Source: Photobacterium halotolerans DSM 18316
GTDB lineage: Bacteria; Pseudomonadota; Gammaproteobacteria; Enterobacterales; Vibrionaceae
Assembly: GCF_000425165.1 (NCBI RefSeq)
Contig: NZ_KE384322.1
Coordinates: 92,011 to 156,010 of the forward strand
Direction: 5' to 3'
DNA: 64,000 nt
The notes beneath the pieces are model-generated. The model had not been told where the DNA came from. It worked only from the letters and a program-made list of their open reading frames with translations, and did not search any database. Shown piece after piece: positions 38,981 through 48,608 of the stretch (positions are counted from its first letter, which is position 1; every line of letters begins with the position of its first letter). Made by a program: the position numbers and the translations under genes.

Positions 38981-39871
38981 ATGACAAGATTATCTCCGTA
39001 TACTGGACGATTCGCCCCCTCACCTTCCGGTCCGCTGCACTTTGGCTCACTGGTAGCGGCACTGGGCAGCTATTTGCAGGCGCGCTCCCGGCAAGGCCAA
39101 TGGCTGGTCAGAATAGAAGACCTGGATCCCCCGCGCGAAATGCCCGGTGCCGCAGACGATATATTGCGCACTCTGGACGCCTTTGGCATGACCTGGGATG
39201 GCAGCGTCATTTACCAGAGTCAGCGTCACGCCCTTTATCAGGCACAGACAGAACACTGGCTGGCTCAGGGCGACGCCTATTATTGCCGTTGCAGCCGCAA
39301 AGCGATCAAAGAAGCCGGCGGCTTTTATCCCGGTACCTGCCGCAATGCCGGTCTGGATGCCTCTCACAGCGCGGTAAGATTGAAAGTCGACCAGGCCATC
39401 ACCGGCTTTCATGACCAGCTGCACGGCTGGATCGCGATACCCGAAGCGCTGGCCAGCGAAGATTTCATCATCCGCCGCCGCGACGGCCTGTATGCCTACA
39501 ACCTGGCGGTCGTGCTGGATGATATAGCGCAAGGCGTCACTGAGGTCGTCAGGGGAGCCGATCTGATTGAACCGACAGGACGCCAGATAGGTCTCTATCA
39601 CCGGCTTGGCCAACCCGAGGTGAGCTATTTACATCTGCCGCTTGCCGTGACGGAAAATGGCAATAAACTGTCCAAACAAAATCACGCGCCGGCTATCGAC
39701 ACGCGTCGGCCAGGGCCGCAACTGTGGCAAGCGATGAAGTTTCTGGGGATGTGCCCGCCGGCAGAATTGCAGTACGCTGATCGCGACGACATTCTCCGTT
39801 GGGGGATCGCGCATTGGGATGTCGCGAACCTGCCGCCAACAACAGCGATCACGCTGAACCTAGCATCTTGA
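38981..39871 (+). CDS. gluQ: glutamyl-Q tRNA(Asp) synthetase
   Basis: GluQ-RS charges glutamate onto the queuosine base of tRNA(Asp). The 296-residue protein is a truncated GluRS lacking the anticodon-binding domain. It has the HIGH-like APSPSGPLHFGSLVAALGSY, Cys residues of the zinc site (YYCRCSRKAIK) and the KMSKS-like GNKLSKQNHA. The ATG at 38981 gives the family's TRLSPYTGRFAPSPSG start. It has no clear ribosome-binding site, and a GTG nine codons upstream is the alternative. Confidence 0.94.
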   Translation: MTRLSPYTGRFAPSPSGPLHFGSLVAALGSYLQARSRQGQWLVRIEDLDPPREMPGAADDILRTLDAFGMTWDGSVIYQSQRHALYQAQTEHWLAQGDAYYCRCSRKAIKEAGGFYPGTCRNAGLDASHSAVRLKVDQAITGFHDQLHGWIAIPEALASEDFIIRRRDGLYAYNLAVVLDDIAQGVTEVVRGADLIEPTGRQIGLYHRLGQPEVSYLHLPLAVTENGNKLSKQNHAPAIDTRRPGPQLWQAMKFLGMCPPAELQYADRDDILRWGIAHWDVANLPPTTAITLNLAS

Positions 39872-39934
39872 GGTGACTTGGGTATATGATATGCGGCTGT
39901 TCAGTCCGGCCTTATCACAATTACGAGGTGTGTT

Positions 39935-41335
39935 ATCTTTAGTCGAGTCGCCAGCTTTTGCCGTAAAGTATTGACCCGAGAGCAAAAAGCTCTGGGTAAC
40001 AAGGAGCCAAGCTTGCAAGTTTATCAACGCCAGGAGCACGGTATCTCCCGCAAAGACATCAGCGAAAATGCGCTGAAGGTACTCTACCGCCTCAATAAAG
40101 CCGGTTTTGACGCCTATTTGGTCGGCGGCGGTGTTCGGGATTTGCTGCTGGACAAAGAACCCAAAGATTTTGATATTGCGACCAATGCAACGCCGGAAGA
40201 AATTAAGGCGCTGTTCCGCAATTGCCGCCTGATCGGCCGCCGCTTCCGTCTCGCCCATATACTCTTTGGCCGTGACGTGATTGAAGTGGCCACTTTCCGC
40301 GGCCACCATGATGCAGGCGCCGTTAAGCTGCCAGCCGGCAAGCAAGCCATTGCCTCACGCAACCATGAAGGTATGCTGCTGCGTGACAATGTCTACGGTA
40401 CCATTGATGAAGACGCAGAACGCCGTGACTTCTCGATTAACGCTCTGTATTACAGCATCAAAGATTTCACTGTCAGTGATTACGCAAACGGGGTTGTCGA
40501 TCTGCAAAACCGCCTGGTCCGCCTGATCGGCGATCCTGAAACCCGCTACCGCGAAGATCCGGTGCGGATGCTGCGCGCCGTACGTTTCGCCGTCAAGCTG
40601 GATATGCAGATTGAAGCAAGCACTGCAGCCCCGATCCTGGAACTGTCGACCCTGCTCAAAGACATTCCAGCCGCACGTCTGTTTGAAGAGAGCCTCAAGC
40701 TGCTGCAGGCCGGCCAAGGGCTGGAAACTTACAAAATGCTGCGCGAATACAACCTGTTCCAGCAGCTGTTCCCGATTCTGGCCGAGCATTTTACCGAAGA
40801 TCACAGCAGCCAGACCGAGCAGATGCTTGAGCACATTCTGGCCGCCACTGACGTCAGAATCGCAGAAGGTAAGCGCGTCAATCCGGCCTTTATGTTTGCG
40901 GCCATGCTCTGGTATCCGATGAATGTCCGGGCGGAAGAAATTGCCAGCACCAGTGGTCTGAGCGACTACGATGCTTTCATGATAGCGGCCAATGACATTT
41001 TGGATGAGCAGGTGAAGAACATTGCCATCCCTCGCCGTCTGACCACCACTGTGCGTGATATCTGGCAGCAGCAGCACCGCTTCAGCCGCCGTTTCGGTAA
41101 ACGCGCCTTTGTCATGCTGGAACACCCTAAATTCCGCGCTGCCTACGATTTTCTCGAAATGCGTGGCCAGTTTGAAGGACAGGACGTGGCTGAGCTGGCG
41201 ACCTGGTGGCACAAATTCCAGTTTGCTGAGCGTGATGAACGCAATAAGATGGTGCAGGAGCTGGGGGGCGGTAATCAGCGTCGCCGCCGTCGTCCGCAAC
41301 GCCGGAAGAAACCACAGGCGAAATCGGCCTCATGA
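39935..41335 (+). CDS. pcnB: poly(A) polymerase I, probable ATC start codon
   Basis: PcnB adds 3' poly(A) tails that promote RNA decay. Motifs are [22 protein letters not shown] (nucleotidyltransferase), RRFRLAHI and the basic C-terminus [11 protein letters not shown]. The frame is open upstream of the TTG at 39971, and those residues ([14 protein letters not shown]) match the E. coli N-terminus FTRVANFCRKVLSR. No ATG, GTG or TTG lies between the in-frame stop at 39887 and that segment. ATC at 39935 has GAGG six bases upstream. E. coli pcnB is known to start at ATT, so an ATC start (466 residues) is the best reading. folK overlaps by 4 bp. Confidence 0.9.
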   Translation: MFSRVASFCRKVLTREQKALGNKEPSLQVYQRQEHGISRKDISENALKVLYRLNKAGFDAYLVGGGVRDLLLDKEPKDFDIATNATPEEIKALFRNCRLIGRRFRLAHILFGRDVIEVATFRGHHDAGAVKLPAGKQAIASRNHEGMLLRDNVYGTIDEDAERRDFSINALYYSIKDFTVSDYANGVVDLQNRLVRLIGDPETRYREDPVRMLRAVRFAVKLDMQIEASTAAPILELSTLLKDIPAARLFEESLKLLQAGQGLETYKMLREYNLFQQLFPILAEHFTEDHSSQTEQMLEHILAATDVRIAEGKRVNPAFMFAAMLWYPMNVRAEEIASTSGLSDYDAFMIAANDILDEQVKNIAIPRRLTTTVRDIWQQQHRFSRRFGKRAFVMLEHPKFRAAYDFLEMRGQFEGQDVAELATWWHKFQFAERDERNKMVQELGGGNQRRRRRPQRRKKPQAKSAS

Positions 41336-41817
41336 TTCGTGCCTATATTGCCATCGGCAGCAATTTGAATGATCCGGTGAACCAGGCTTACCAGGCAATG
41401 ACGGCGTTACGTCAGGCCAGTGACGTGAGCGTGGTCGCCGAGTCCTCGCTGTACTGCAGTACCCCTATGGGGCCGCAGGACCAGCCCGATTACATCAATG
41501 CTGTGGTTGCCGTTGATACTGAACTGACACCACTGGCGCTGCTCGATCTGACACAGAAGATTGAACAGCAGCATGGAAGAGTCCGCAAAGCAGAACGCTG
41601 GGGGCCGCGCACTCTGGATTTGGATATCCTGCTTTATGGCGATTTGCAGCACCACTGTGAACGTTTAACTATTCCGCACTATGGCATGAAAGCCCGTGAG
41701 TTTGTGCTTTATCCACTGGCTGAAATTGCCCCTGAACTCGTCCTGCCTGACGGTACAGCGCTGACTGACCTGCTACCCGAGGTGGACCGTAACGGCCTGC
41801 GTGTGTGGTCATCCTGA
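41332..41817 (+). CDS. folK: 2-amino-4-hydroxy-6-hydroxymethyldihydropteridine pyrophosphokinase
   Basis: HPPK transfers pyrophosphate from ATP to the pterin in folate synthesis. The 161 residues have [12 protein letters not shown] at the start, FINAV-type substrate motif [13 protein letters not shown], and the signature [15 protein letters not shown]. It overlaps the pcnB stop in ATGA form and is followed by panB, as in E. coli. Confidence 0.97.
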   Translation: MIRAYIAIGSNLNDPVNQAYQAMTALRQASDVSVVAESSLYCSTPMGPQDQPDYINAVVAVDTELTPLALLDLTQKIEQQHGRVRKAERWGPRTLDLDILLYGDLQHHCERLTIPHYGMKAREFVLYPLAEIAPELVLPDGTALTDLLPEVDRNGLRVWSS

Positions 41818-41842
41818 CACACCCGGGAGAAGGGAGATAACA

Positions 41843-42637
41843 ATGAAGAAAATCACGATTAACGACCTGATGAAGTGGAAGCAGGAAGGTCGTAAGTTTG
41901 CCTCACTCACCTCTTATGATGCGAGTTTTGCCCAGTTGTTTGAGCAACAGGAAGTGCCTGTCCTTCTGGTCGGTGATTCCCTGGGTATGGTACTGCAAGG
42001 CCAGACCGATACCCTGCCTGTGACTATTGATGAAATGGCTTACCACACCCGTTGTGTGCGTGCCGGCAGCCCCAATGCCCTGCTTCTGGCAGACTTGCCG
42101 TTCATGACCTACGGCACCCCGGAGCAGGCCTGTGACAATGCCGCCAAGCTAATGCGCGCCGGTGCCAATATGGTAAAACTGGAAGGGGGTAGTTGGCTGA
42201 CAGACACAGTCAGAACCTTGACCGAACGTGCCATACCTGTGTGTGCGCATCTGGGCCTGACCCCGCAATCGGTCAATATCTTTGGTGGCTACAAAGTTCA
42301 GGGACGCGATAAAGAGCGCGCAGATCAAATGCTGGCCGACGCCATTGCGCTGCAAAAGGCAGGTGCGCAAATTGTCGTGCTGGAGTGTGTCCCTGCCTCA
42401 CTGGCCAAACGTATCACCGAAGCCTTAGACATTCCTGTTATCGGCATCGGAGCCGGTAACGTGACTGACGGCCAGATTTTAGTCATGCACGACATGTTAG
42501 GCATTTCAGCCAATTATATGCCGCGTTTTTCTAAAAACTATCTTGCTCAGGCTGGCGATATCCGCAAGGCGGTTTCACAGTATCTGAAAGAAGTGGAAGC
42601 GGGAACATTCCCGGGTCCAGAGCATACCTTTGAGTAA
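41843..42637 (+). CDS. panB: 3-methyl-2-oxobutanoate hydroxymethyltransferase
   Basis: PanB makes ketopantoate from 2-ketoisovalerate and methylenetetrahydrofolate, the first committed pantothenate step. The 264-residue protein has [15 protein letters not shown], the metal and substrate motif [11 protein letters not shown], and [21 protein letters not shown]. The ATG at 41843 has an AGGGAGA ribosome-binding site. panC follows 12 bp later. Confidence 0.97.
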   Translation: MKKITINDLMKWKQEGRKFASLTSYDASFAQLFEQQEVPVLLVGDSLGMVLQGQTDTLPVTIDEMAYHTRCVRAGSPNALLLADLPFMTYGTPEQACDNAAKLMRAGANMVKLEGGSWLTDTVRTLTERAIPVCAHLGLTPQSVNIFGGYKVQGRDKERADQMLADAIALQKAGAQIVVLECVPASLAKRITEALDIPVIGIGAGNVTDGQILVMHDMLGISANYMPRFSKNYLAQAGDIRKAVSQYLKEVEAGTFPGPEHTFE

Positions 42638-42649
42638 GGAAAACCCACC

Positions 42650-43525
42650 ATGCAGACTTTTGCTGATATTTCCCCTGTTCGTGAACAGGTTCGGGCCTGG
42701 CGCCGTGAAGGCCGCCGTATCGCCTTTGTTCCGACCATGGGAAATCTGCATCAGGGGCACCTGACTCTGGTTCGCAAAGCGCGCGAACAAGCCGATATCA
42801 TTATTGTCAGTATCTTCGTTAACCCAATGCAGTTCGATAAAGCTGACGACCTGAACAACTATCCTCGTACACTGGAAGAGGATCTGGCCAAATTGAATGG
42901 TGAAGGTGTCGAACTGGTGTTCACTCCGACCCCGGATATCATTTATCCCAATGGCATGGACCGGCAAACCTTTGTCGAAGTGCCGGGCCTGTCTCACATG
43001 CTGGAAGGGGCATTGCGGCCCAGTCATTTTCGTGGCGTTGCCACCATAGTGACCAAGCTGTTTAATATTGTGCAGCCAGATGTGGCCTGCTTTGGTGAAA
43101 AAGACTACCAGCAACTGGCGTTGATCCGTCAAATGGTCAACGATCTCGCGATGCCGATTGAGATCATCGGTGTACCGACAGTGCGTGAAATGGATGGCCT
43201 GGCAATGAGCTCACGTAATGGATACCTCACCGTAGATGAGCGTCAGCGCGCACCGGTACTGGCGAAAACCATGCGCTGGATCAGCAGCCAGATCCGTGGC
43301 GGACGCCGTGACTTTGATGAAGTGGTACTGGATGCCAATGATCAGCTGCGTGCTGCCGGTCTGGAGCCGGATGAAATTTACATCCGTGATGCCCGTACGC
43401 TGCAGGTGGTCGGTGAAGAGACCACACAGGCGGTGATCCTGATGTCTGCTTTCCTGGGTAAAGCACGCCTGATTGATAATCAGGTCATTGAGCTGGCCTC
43501 TGTCTCGGCAGATACCACTCACTAA
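42650..43525 (+). CDS. panC: pantoate-beta-alanine ligase
   Basis: PanC condenses pantoate and beta-alanine with ATP to form pantothenate. The 291 residues have the HIGH-type motif [42 protein letters not shown] and the KMSKS-like MSSRNGYL. It forms an operon with panB and ends at a strong terminator. Confidence 0.97.
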   Translation: MQTFADISPVREQVRAWRREGRRIAFVPTMGNLHQGHLTLVRKAREQADIIIVSIFVNPMQFDKADDLNNYPRTLEEDLAKLNGEGVELVFTPTPDIIYPNGMDRQTFVEVPGLSHMLEGALRPSHFRGVATIVTKLFNIVQPDVACFGEKDYQQLALIRQMVNDLAMPIEIIGVPTVREMDGLAMSSRNGYLTVDERQRAPVLAKTMRWISSQIRGGRRDFDEVVLDANDQLRAAGLEPDEIYIRDARTLQVVGEETTQAVILMSAFLGKARLIDNQVIELASVSADTTH

Positions 43526-43561
43526 CAGCGCCTGACAGACATCTGCGATACACATCTGACG

Positions 43562-43599
43562 AAAACGCCCAGTTACTTGCCGGTAACCGGGCGTTTTTT
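43562..43599 (+). terminator. terminator after panC
   Basis: AAAACGCCC and GGGCGTTTT close an outer stem with an inner GTTAC/GTAAC stem, then a T run. It also lies downstream of the convergent yadH. Confidence 0.9.
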
Positions 43600-43628
43600 A
43601 TTGTACATTACAAACCCGCTGTATCGAC

Positions 43629-44399
43629 TCAGGAGCGTAAACCTATCCCTTTTGATATCAGATAATGGGCCAGGCCGTACAAAGCAACCACAAAGGCCAG
43701 CAGCACGCTAAAGGCTGTGCCGATACCAACATCGGATACCCCGAGGAAACCATAACGAAACGCATTGACCATATAGACGATAGGATTGAGCTTGGACACC
43801 CACTGCCAGAATTCAGGCAACAGATTGAGGGAATAAAACACCCCGCCTAAATAGGTCAAAGGCGTCAGCACGAAAGTGGGAATAATACTGATGTCATCAA
43901 AGGTTTTGGCAAACACCGCATTAATCAGTCCTCCCAAAGAGAAAACGATGGAGGTCATGATAACAGTGGCAATAATCACCCCCAGGTGCGCTATCTGCAA
44001 ATCGACAAACAGCAGCGATACCGCCGTCACTATCACCCCGACACCCAACCCGCGCAGCACACCACCGCCAATATAGCCGGCGATAATGACAAAGTTAGGC
44101 ACAGGCGCAACAAGCAATTCTTCAATATTGTGCTGAAACTTGGCACTAAAGAAAGATGACGCCACATTCGAGTATGAGTTAGTAATCACTGACATCATGA
44201 TCAAACCGGGCACTATATATTCCATATAGGTAAAACCGCCCATTTCACCGATCCGGCTGCCGATCAGGCTGCCGAAAATGATGAAATATAACGTCATGGT
44301 GATGGCTGGCGGCACCAGCGTCTGCACCCAGATGCGGGCAAAACGGTTCACTTCCTTACTGATTAAACTTTGAAAAGCAATCCAATACTGGTATCTCAT
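43629..44399 (-). CDS. yadH: ABC-2 type transporter permease YadH
   Basis: This 256-residue inner-membrane permease of the ABC-2 family has six hydrophobic segments. Family features are VNRFARIWVQTLVPPAITMTLYF at the start, GLIMMSVITNSYSN and LTYLGGVFYSLNLLP. The substrate is unknown. It overlaps yadG by 4 bp, and the two form an exporter, as in E. coli. Confidence 0.93.
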   Translation of the reverse strand: MRYQYWIAFQSLISKEVNRFARIWVQTLVPPAITMTLYFIIFGSLIGSRIGEMGGFTYMEYIVPGLIMMSVITNSYSNVASSFFSAKFQHNIEELLVAPVPNFVIIAGYIGGGVLRGLGVGVIVTAVSLLFVDLQIAHLGVIIATVIMTSIVFSLGGLINAVFAKTFDDISIIPTFVLTPLTYLGGVFYSLNLLPEFWQWVSKLNPIVYMVNAFRYGFLGVSDVGIGTAFSVLLAFVVALYGLAHYLISKGIGLRS

Positions 44400-45319
44400 G
44401 CCGACTGCTCTCCTTGACTCTGGGCAACTAGCGTCACAAACAACTCCTCAAGACGGTTGGCTTTATTACGCATAGACAGTACTTCTATCCCCTGGGCACT
44501 CAGCTGGCTGAATACCGCGTTCAGACCTGTCCCCTTGTGAATGTCGATCTCCAGCGTGTGGTTATCGGGCATTTTCCATGCCACACCATTGAGTTCAGGT
44601 TTACAGCCATTGAGGACAACATCAAGAATGAAGGTTTCCACCTCCAGCTTGGCCAGCAGAGATTTCATGCTGGTGTGCTCAATCAGCTCACCATGATTAA
44701 TGATGCCGATATTACGGCACAGCATTTCAGCCTCTTCCAAATAATGCGTCGTCAGAATGATAGTGACGCCCTGGCGGTTAATCTCTCGCAGAAAAGTCCA
44801 CATCGAGCGACGCAGCTCAATATCCACCCCTGCGGTTGGCTCGTCGAGAATTAACAGCCTGGGTTCGTGCATCAGGGCACGGGCTATCATCAGGCGCCGT
44901 TTCATACCGCCAGACAAACTACGGGCACGCTCATTGCGCTTATTCCACAAATCCAGCTGTGTCAGGTATTTCTTTGCCCGCTCTTTGGCCAGCGCCTTGG
45001 GGACGCCATAAAACCCGGCCTGATTGATCACTATCTGCTCGACAGTCTCGAACTGGTTGAAGTTAAACTCCTGCGGCACCAGACCGAGCTGATTTTTCGC
45101 TTCAACCAGTTGCTTGTCGATATCATAGCCAAACACTTTCACCTGACCGGAGGTTTTATTGACCAGAGAACTGATCACACCAATCGTGGTCGATTTACCG
45201 GCACCATTAGGCCCCAGCAGAGCAAAGAAGTCTCCTTCTTCGACGGTCAGGCTCATATCCTTGAGGGCCTGTACCCCTGGATAGACCTTGTTTAAATCAG
45301 TAATTTCTAATGCATTCAT
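44396..45319 (-). CDS. yadG: ABC transporter ATP-binding protein YadG
   Basis: This 307-residue ATPase is the partner of YadH. Walker A is GPNGAGKSTTIG near residue 36. The signature is LSGGMKRRLMIARAL, Walker B is LLILDEPTAGVDIE and the switch His is in LTTHYLEEAE. It is divergent from can with a 174-bp gap. Confidence 0.94.
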   Translation of the reverse strand: MNALEITDLNKVYPGVQALKDMSLTVEEGDFFALLGPNGAGKSTTIGVISSLVNKTSGQVKVFGYDIDKQLVEAKNQLGLVPQEFNFNQFETVEQIVINQAGFYGVPKALAKERAKKYLTQLDLWNKRNERARSLSGGMKRRLMIARALMHEPRLLILDEPTAGVDIELRRSMWTFLREINRQGVTIILTTHYLEEAEMLCRNIGIINHGELIEHTSMKSLLAKLEVETFILDVVLNGCKPELNGVAWKMPDNHTLEIDIHKGTGLNAVFSQLSAQGIEVLSMRNKANRLEELFVTLVAQSQGEQSA

Positions 45320-45493
45320 ACAATACGCTTCTTTATTTGGTATAAAGAGTAAAAAAAATCAACAAATCGGATTTGCAAGCCGCCTCGCAAGTGTATAGTA
45401 GTGACCTGTTTATCTTTGGCTTTGCAAGCGCATCATACCAGTCATAGCCTGACCAAAGATAAACAACCCAATGTAGCAAACTAAGGTGTTGTC

Positions 45494-46144
45494 ATGGCAG
45501 AAATTAAACAGCTATTTGCAAATAACTTTTCCTGGTCGGAAAAGATTAAAGCAGAAAACCCGGAATTCTTTTCACATCTCGCGAAAGCACAGCACCCGGA
45601 ATATCTCTGGATCGGCTGCTCAGACAGCCGGGTTCCGGCAGAACGCCTGACTGGCCTCGACTCTGGCGAGCTTTTCGTACACCGAAATGTGGCGAATCAG
45701 GTCATTCATACTGATCTGAACTGCCTGTCAGTGGTCCAGTATGCTGTCGATGTGCTTAAGGTCAAACACATCATTATCTGCGGCCACTATGGTTGCGGCG
45801 GTGTGGCTGCCTCGATTGATAATCCGCCCCTGGGGCTCATCAATAACTGGCTGCTTCATATTCGCGATCTGTACCTTAAGCACCGCAGCGAGCTGGGGAC
45901 CCTGCCCCGTGAGGCCTGGGCTGATAAGCTATGTGAAATCAACGTGGCTTCGCAAGTCTACAACCTGGGTAACTCGACCATCATGCAACAAGCCTGGGAA
46001 CGCGGCCAGAAAGTGAAAATTCATGGCTGGGTGTACGGTATTGGTGACGGCAAACTGACGGATTTGGGCGTTACCGCCACCAGCCGGGAGTCTCTGGAAG
46101 TTTCCTACCAAAGCGCGATGGCAACGATTCTACCCCAAGAATAA
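45494..46144 (+). CDS. can: beta-class carbonic anhydrase
   Basis: It interconverts CO2 and bicarbonate in the cytoplasm. The 216-residue protein has the zinc ligands in [14 protein letters not shown] (Cys, with Asp and Arg) and [13 protein letters not shown] (His, Cys). It is next to hpt, as in E. coli, and the two are convergent around a shared terminator. Confidence 0.96.
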   Translation: MAEIKQLFANNFSWSEKIKAENPEFFSHLAKAQHPEYLWIGCSDSRVPAERLTGLDSGELFVHRNVANQVIHTDLNCLSVVQYAVDVLKVKHIIICGHYGCGGVAASIDNPPLGLINNWLLHIRDLYLKHRSELGTLPREAWADKLCEINVASQVYNLGNSTIMQQAWERGQKVKIHGWVYGIGDGKLTDLGVTATSRESLEVSYQSAMATILPQE

Positions 46145-46154
46145 TCCGTAAAAT

Positions 46155-46181
46155 AAAAGCGACCATCCGGTCGCTTTTATT
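46155..46181. terminator. bidirectional terminator between can and hpt
   Basis: AAAAGCGACC and GGTCGCTTTT form a 10-bp stem on a 4-nt loop between convergent genes. Confidence 0.85.
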
Positions 46182-46210
46182 TGTATCACGCAGCTCAACA
46201 CCGAAAGCTA

Positions 46211-46744
46211 TCAGTCTTCCAGCGGAATCACTTTTCCGATAAACCGCAGATGGCGGTATTTCTGCGCATAATCTATGCCGACACCTACTACAAACTCATC
46301 GGGAATTTCAAAACCAATCCACTCGGCATCCACGGCAACTTCACGGCGCTCGGGCTTGTCCAGCAAAGTACAGATACGGATTGAGTTCGGATTACGCAGG
46401 GCCAGTATTTCCCGGACTTTATTCAGCGTGTTGCCGGTATCAATAATATCTTCAACCAGCAGCACGTCTTTGCCTTCGATTTCATCATCCAGATCTTTCA
46501 GAATACGGACATCGCGGCTGCTTTCCATCGCGTTTCCGTAACTGGAAGCCGTCATAAAATCCACTTCGTGCGGCAGTTCAATCGCACGGGCCAGGTCAGC
46601 CATAAAGACAAAGGAACCTCGCAGCAATCCCACCATGACAAGGTTTTCTGAGCCCTGATAATAGGCGGTGATCTGCTCTCCGAGCTCTTTAATCCTTGCC
46701 TGAACATCCTGCTCAGAAATCATGACTTCAATGGTATGCTTCAT
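46211..46744 (-). CDS. hpt: hypoxanthine phosphoribosyltransferase
   Basis: Hpt salvages hypoxanthine (and guanine) to nucleotides using PRPP. The 177 residues have the flexible-loop region [13 protein letters not shown] and the PRPP motif [14 protein letters not shown]. The C-terminal [20 protein letters not shown] binds the purine. It is divergent from litR, the neighbourhood seen for luxR-type regulators in Vibrio. Confidence 0.96.
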   Translation of the reverse strand: MKHTIEVMISEQDVQARIKELGEQITAYYQGSENLVMVGLLRGSFVFMADLARAIELPHEVDFMTASSYGNAMESSRDVRILKDLDDEIEGKDVLLVEDIIDTGNTLNKVREILALRNPNSIRICTLLDKPERREVAVDAEWIGFEIPDEFVVGVGIDYAQKYRHLRFIGKVIPLED

Positions 46745-46932
46745 TTATCTCTCCATATGCGCATTTGGCATGCACATGGGTCTCTGTGATTACTAAAAAG
46801 CTATTCTACCATCCTTAAACAAGAAAAGTTATTGCTTCAATTATTCGAGTCATATGACACAACGGGTATAAATCAGATTGAACCAAATCCATTGCTGAGG
46901 TAGAGTTATTAAGCAAAGTGCATATAAATCGA

Positions 46933-46941
46933 TTGGCTAGG
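46933..46941 (+). promoter_or_regulatory. probable Qrr small-RNA pairing site in the litR leader
   Basis: TTGGCTAGG is the exact complement of CCUAGCCAA, part of the conserved pairing region of Vibrio Qrr small RNAs. It ends 11 nt before the litR ATG and overlaps the likely ribosome-binding bases AGGG, so pairing would block translation. Confidence 0.65.
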
Positions 46942-46952
46942 GAATTTGTAGC

Positions 46953-47561
46953 ATGGACACCATAGTTAAAAAAACGAGGACGCGTCTCTCACCTGAGAAA
47001 CGAAAACAACAACTTCTCAAGTGTGCGCTGGAAGTGTTTGCCCGCCGAGGTATCGGACGAGCAGGACATGCCGACATTGCTGATATGGCCAATGTCTCAG
47101 TGGCAACGGTTTTCAATTATTTTCCTACCCGTGAAGCACTTGTTGAGCAAGTTCTGTCACAGGTGGAAAGAAATTTTAATCAGCTGCTGAATCTGTGCCT
47201 GGGAGAAGAACACGATACCCTTCATAGTCACCTGAGCTGCATTACCGGCTATATGATTGATGCGGTTATCGAACAGCAGGACTGGTTAAAGGTATGGTTT
47301 GAGTGGAGTACTTCTGTCAGGACTGAAACCTGGCCGCAGTTTCTTGATGCAAACCGTCCGAACCTGAAACAACTGACCAATATCTTTGAGCAAGGTAAAC
47401 AGAATGGTCAGCTCAATACGGAAATCACATCTTATGATCTGACCTGGCTGCTTCATGGCCTATGTTACGTGCTGTATCTGCGCGCCAACATTGAGCCAGA
47501 CAAAAACAGCATGCAAACACAGGCCGACGCTTACATCAGCCTAATGTTCCCGCAGGCATAA
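46953..47561 (+). CDS. litR: quorum-sensing master regulator, LitR/HapR/LuxR (TetR-type)
   Basis: This 202-residue TetR-family protein matches the LuxR/HapR/LitR/OpaR/SmcR group. The N-terminus is RTRLSPEKRKQQLLKCALEV, and the helix-turn-helix is ADIADMANVSVATVFNYFPTR near residues 40-60. The ligand-binding domain includes WLKVWFEWSTSVRTETWPQF. In vibrios this regulator switches on group behaviour at high cell density. A Qrr-complementary site lies in the leader. Confidence 0.93.
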   Translation: MDTIVKKTRTRLSPEKRKQQLLKCALEVFARRGIGRAGHADIADMANVSVATVFNYFPTREALVEQVLSQVERNFNQLLNLCLGEEHDTLHSHLSCITGYMIDAVIEQQDWLKVWFEWSTSVRTETWPQFLDANRPNLKQLTNIFEQGKQNGQLNTEITSYDLTWLLHGLCYVLYLRANIEPDKNSMQTQADAYISLMFPQA

Positions 47562-47570
47562 CTGCTACCG

Positions 47571-48608
47571 TCAACTGGCAGCAGCAAGTATCCTGGGCTG
47601 GTACAAATCCAGCTCAACGGATACACGTTGACCTGTTTGCAGGATCATGGGGGTATTCACTATCAAGTGGTGCCCCTCATAGTCTACCGTGTAGCGACAA
47701 CTGTCGCCCATAAACTGCTGTTCCAGAATAATCCCTTCACCGTCTTCCGCCGGTGTCAGCTTTAGGTTCTGTGGCCTGACAAGCCACTCAACATGCCTGC
47801 CTTCGCCAAATGTCACGGCTTTTGCCAGATCAACACGACCTAAGGGTGTCAGTAATCCATCCTGGCCGATGGTGGCCGGTAAATAAGAACCCGCCCCCAG
47901 GAAATCGGCAACAAAACGGCTGCAAGGTTGATAGTAAAGCTCCGCTGCGGTACCAAACTGCTCTATCACGCCATTGTGCATCACTGCCAGCTTGTCCGCA
48001 AAAGCAAAGGCTTCCTCCCGGCTGTGAGTCACAAAGATAGCCGTTACCCCCTGCGCCTTGAAGATTCGCCGTATTTCCCGAATCAGGCCATGGCGAACCT
48101 GAGTGTCGATATTCGAAAACGGTTCATCCAGCAATATCAGATCAGGCTCGCAAGCCAGAGCCCGCGCAATCGCCACACGCTGTTGCTGACCACCAGATAA
48201 CTGGTGCGGGTAACGCTGACCAAGGTTTTCCAGCCTGACCAGCGACAGCATTTCTTCCACTTTGGTCTGCGCACTGTTTTTTTCCCAGTCTCGCAGGCCA
48301 AAGGCTATATTTTCCGCCACGGTCAGATGAGGGAACAGCGCATAATCCTGGAAAATCATCCCTATATTGCGATTCTCCGGCGGCACCCAGTTCACTTTAT
48401 CCACCACGGTACGACCGTTTATCTGCAACTCGCCCTGCTCTTGCGGTAATAAGCCGGCAATAGCCTTAAGCAGGGTCGTTTTACCGCAGCCACTGGCCCC
48501 TAACAGACAGATGATTTCATTGTCTTCCACCACCAGAGACAGATTTTCCAGTACGGCATGACCGTTATAACGACAGGTCAGATTATGGACAGCTAACGCG
48601 TGACTCAT
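47571..48608 (-). CDS. fbpC: ferric iron ABC transporter ATP-binding protein FbpC
   Basis: This 345-residue ATPase powers FbpB. Walker A is LGASGCGKTTLLKA near residue 36. The signature is LSGGQQQRVAIARAL, Walker B is LILLDEPFSNIDT and the switch is FVTHSREEAF. A C-terminal TOBE-like regulatory region follows. The start overlaps the fbpB stop (TGATG). It is convergent with litR with 9 bp between the stops. Confidence 0.92.
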   Translation of the reverse strand: MSHALAVHNLTCRYNGHAVLENLSLVVEDNEIICLLGASGCGKTTLLKAIAGLLPQEQGELQINGRTVVDKVNWVPPENRNIGMIFQDYALFPHLTVAENIAFGLRDWEKNSAQTKVEEMLSLVRLENLGQRYPHQLSGGQQQRVAIARALACEPDLILLDEPFSNIDTQVRHGLIREIRRIFKAQGVTAIFVTHSREEAFAFADKLAVMHNGVIEQFGTAAELYYQPCSRFVADFLGAGSYLPATIGQDGLLTPLGRVDLAKAVTFGEGRHVEWLVRPQNLKLTPAEDGEGIILEQQFMGDSCRYTVDYEGHHLIVNTPMILQTGQRVSVELDLYQPRILAAAS

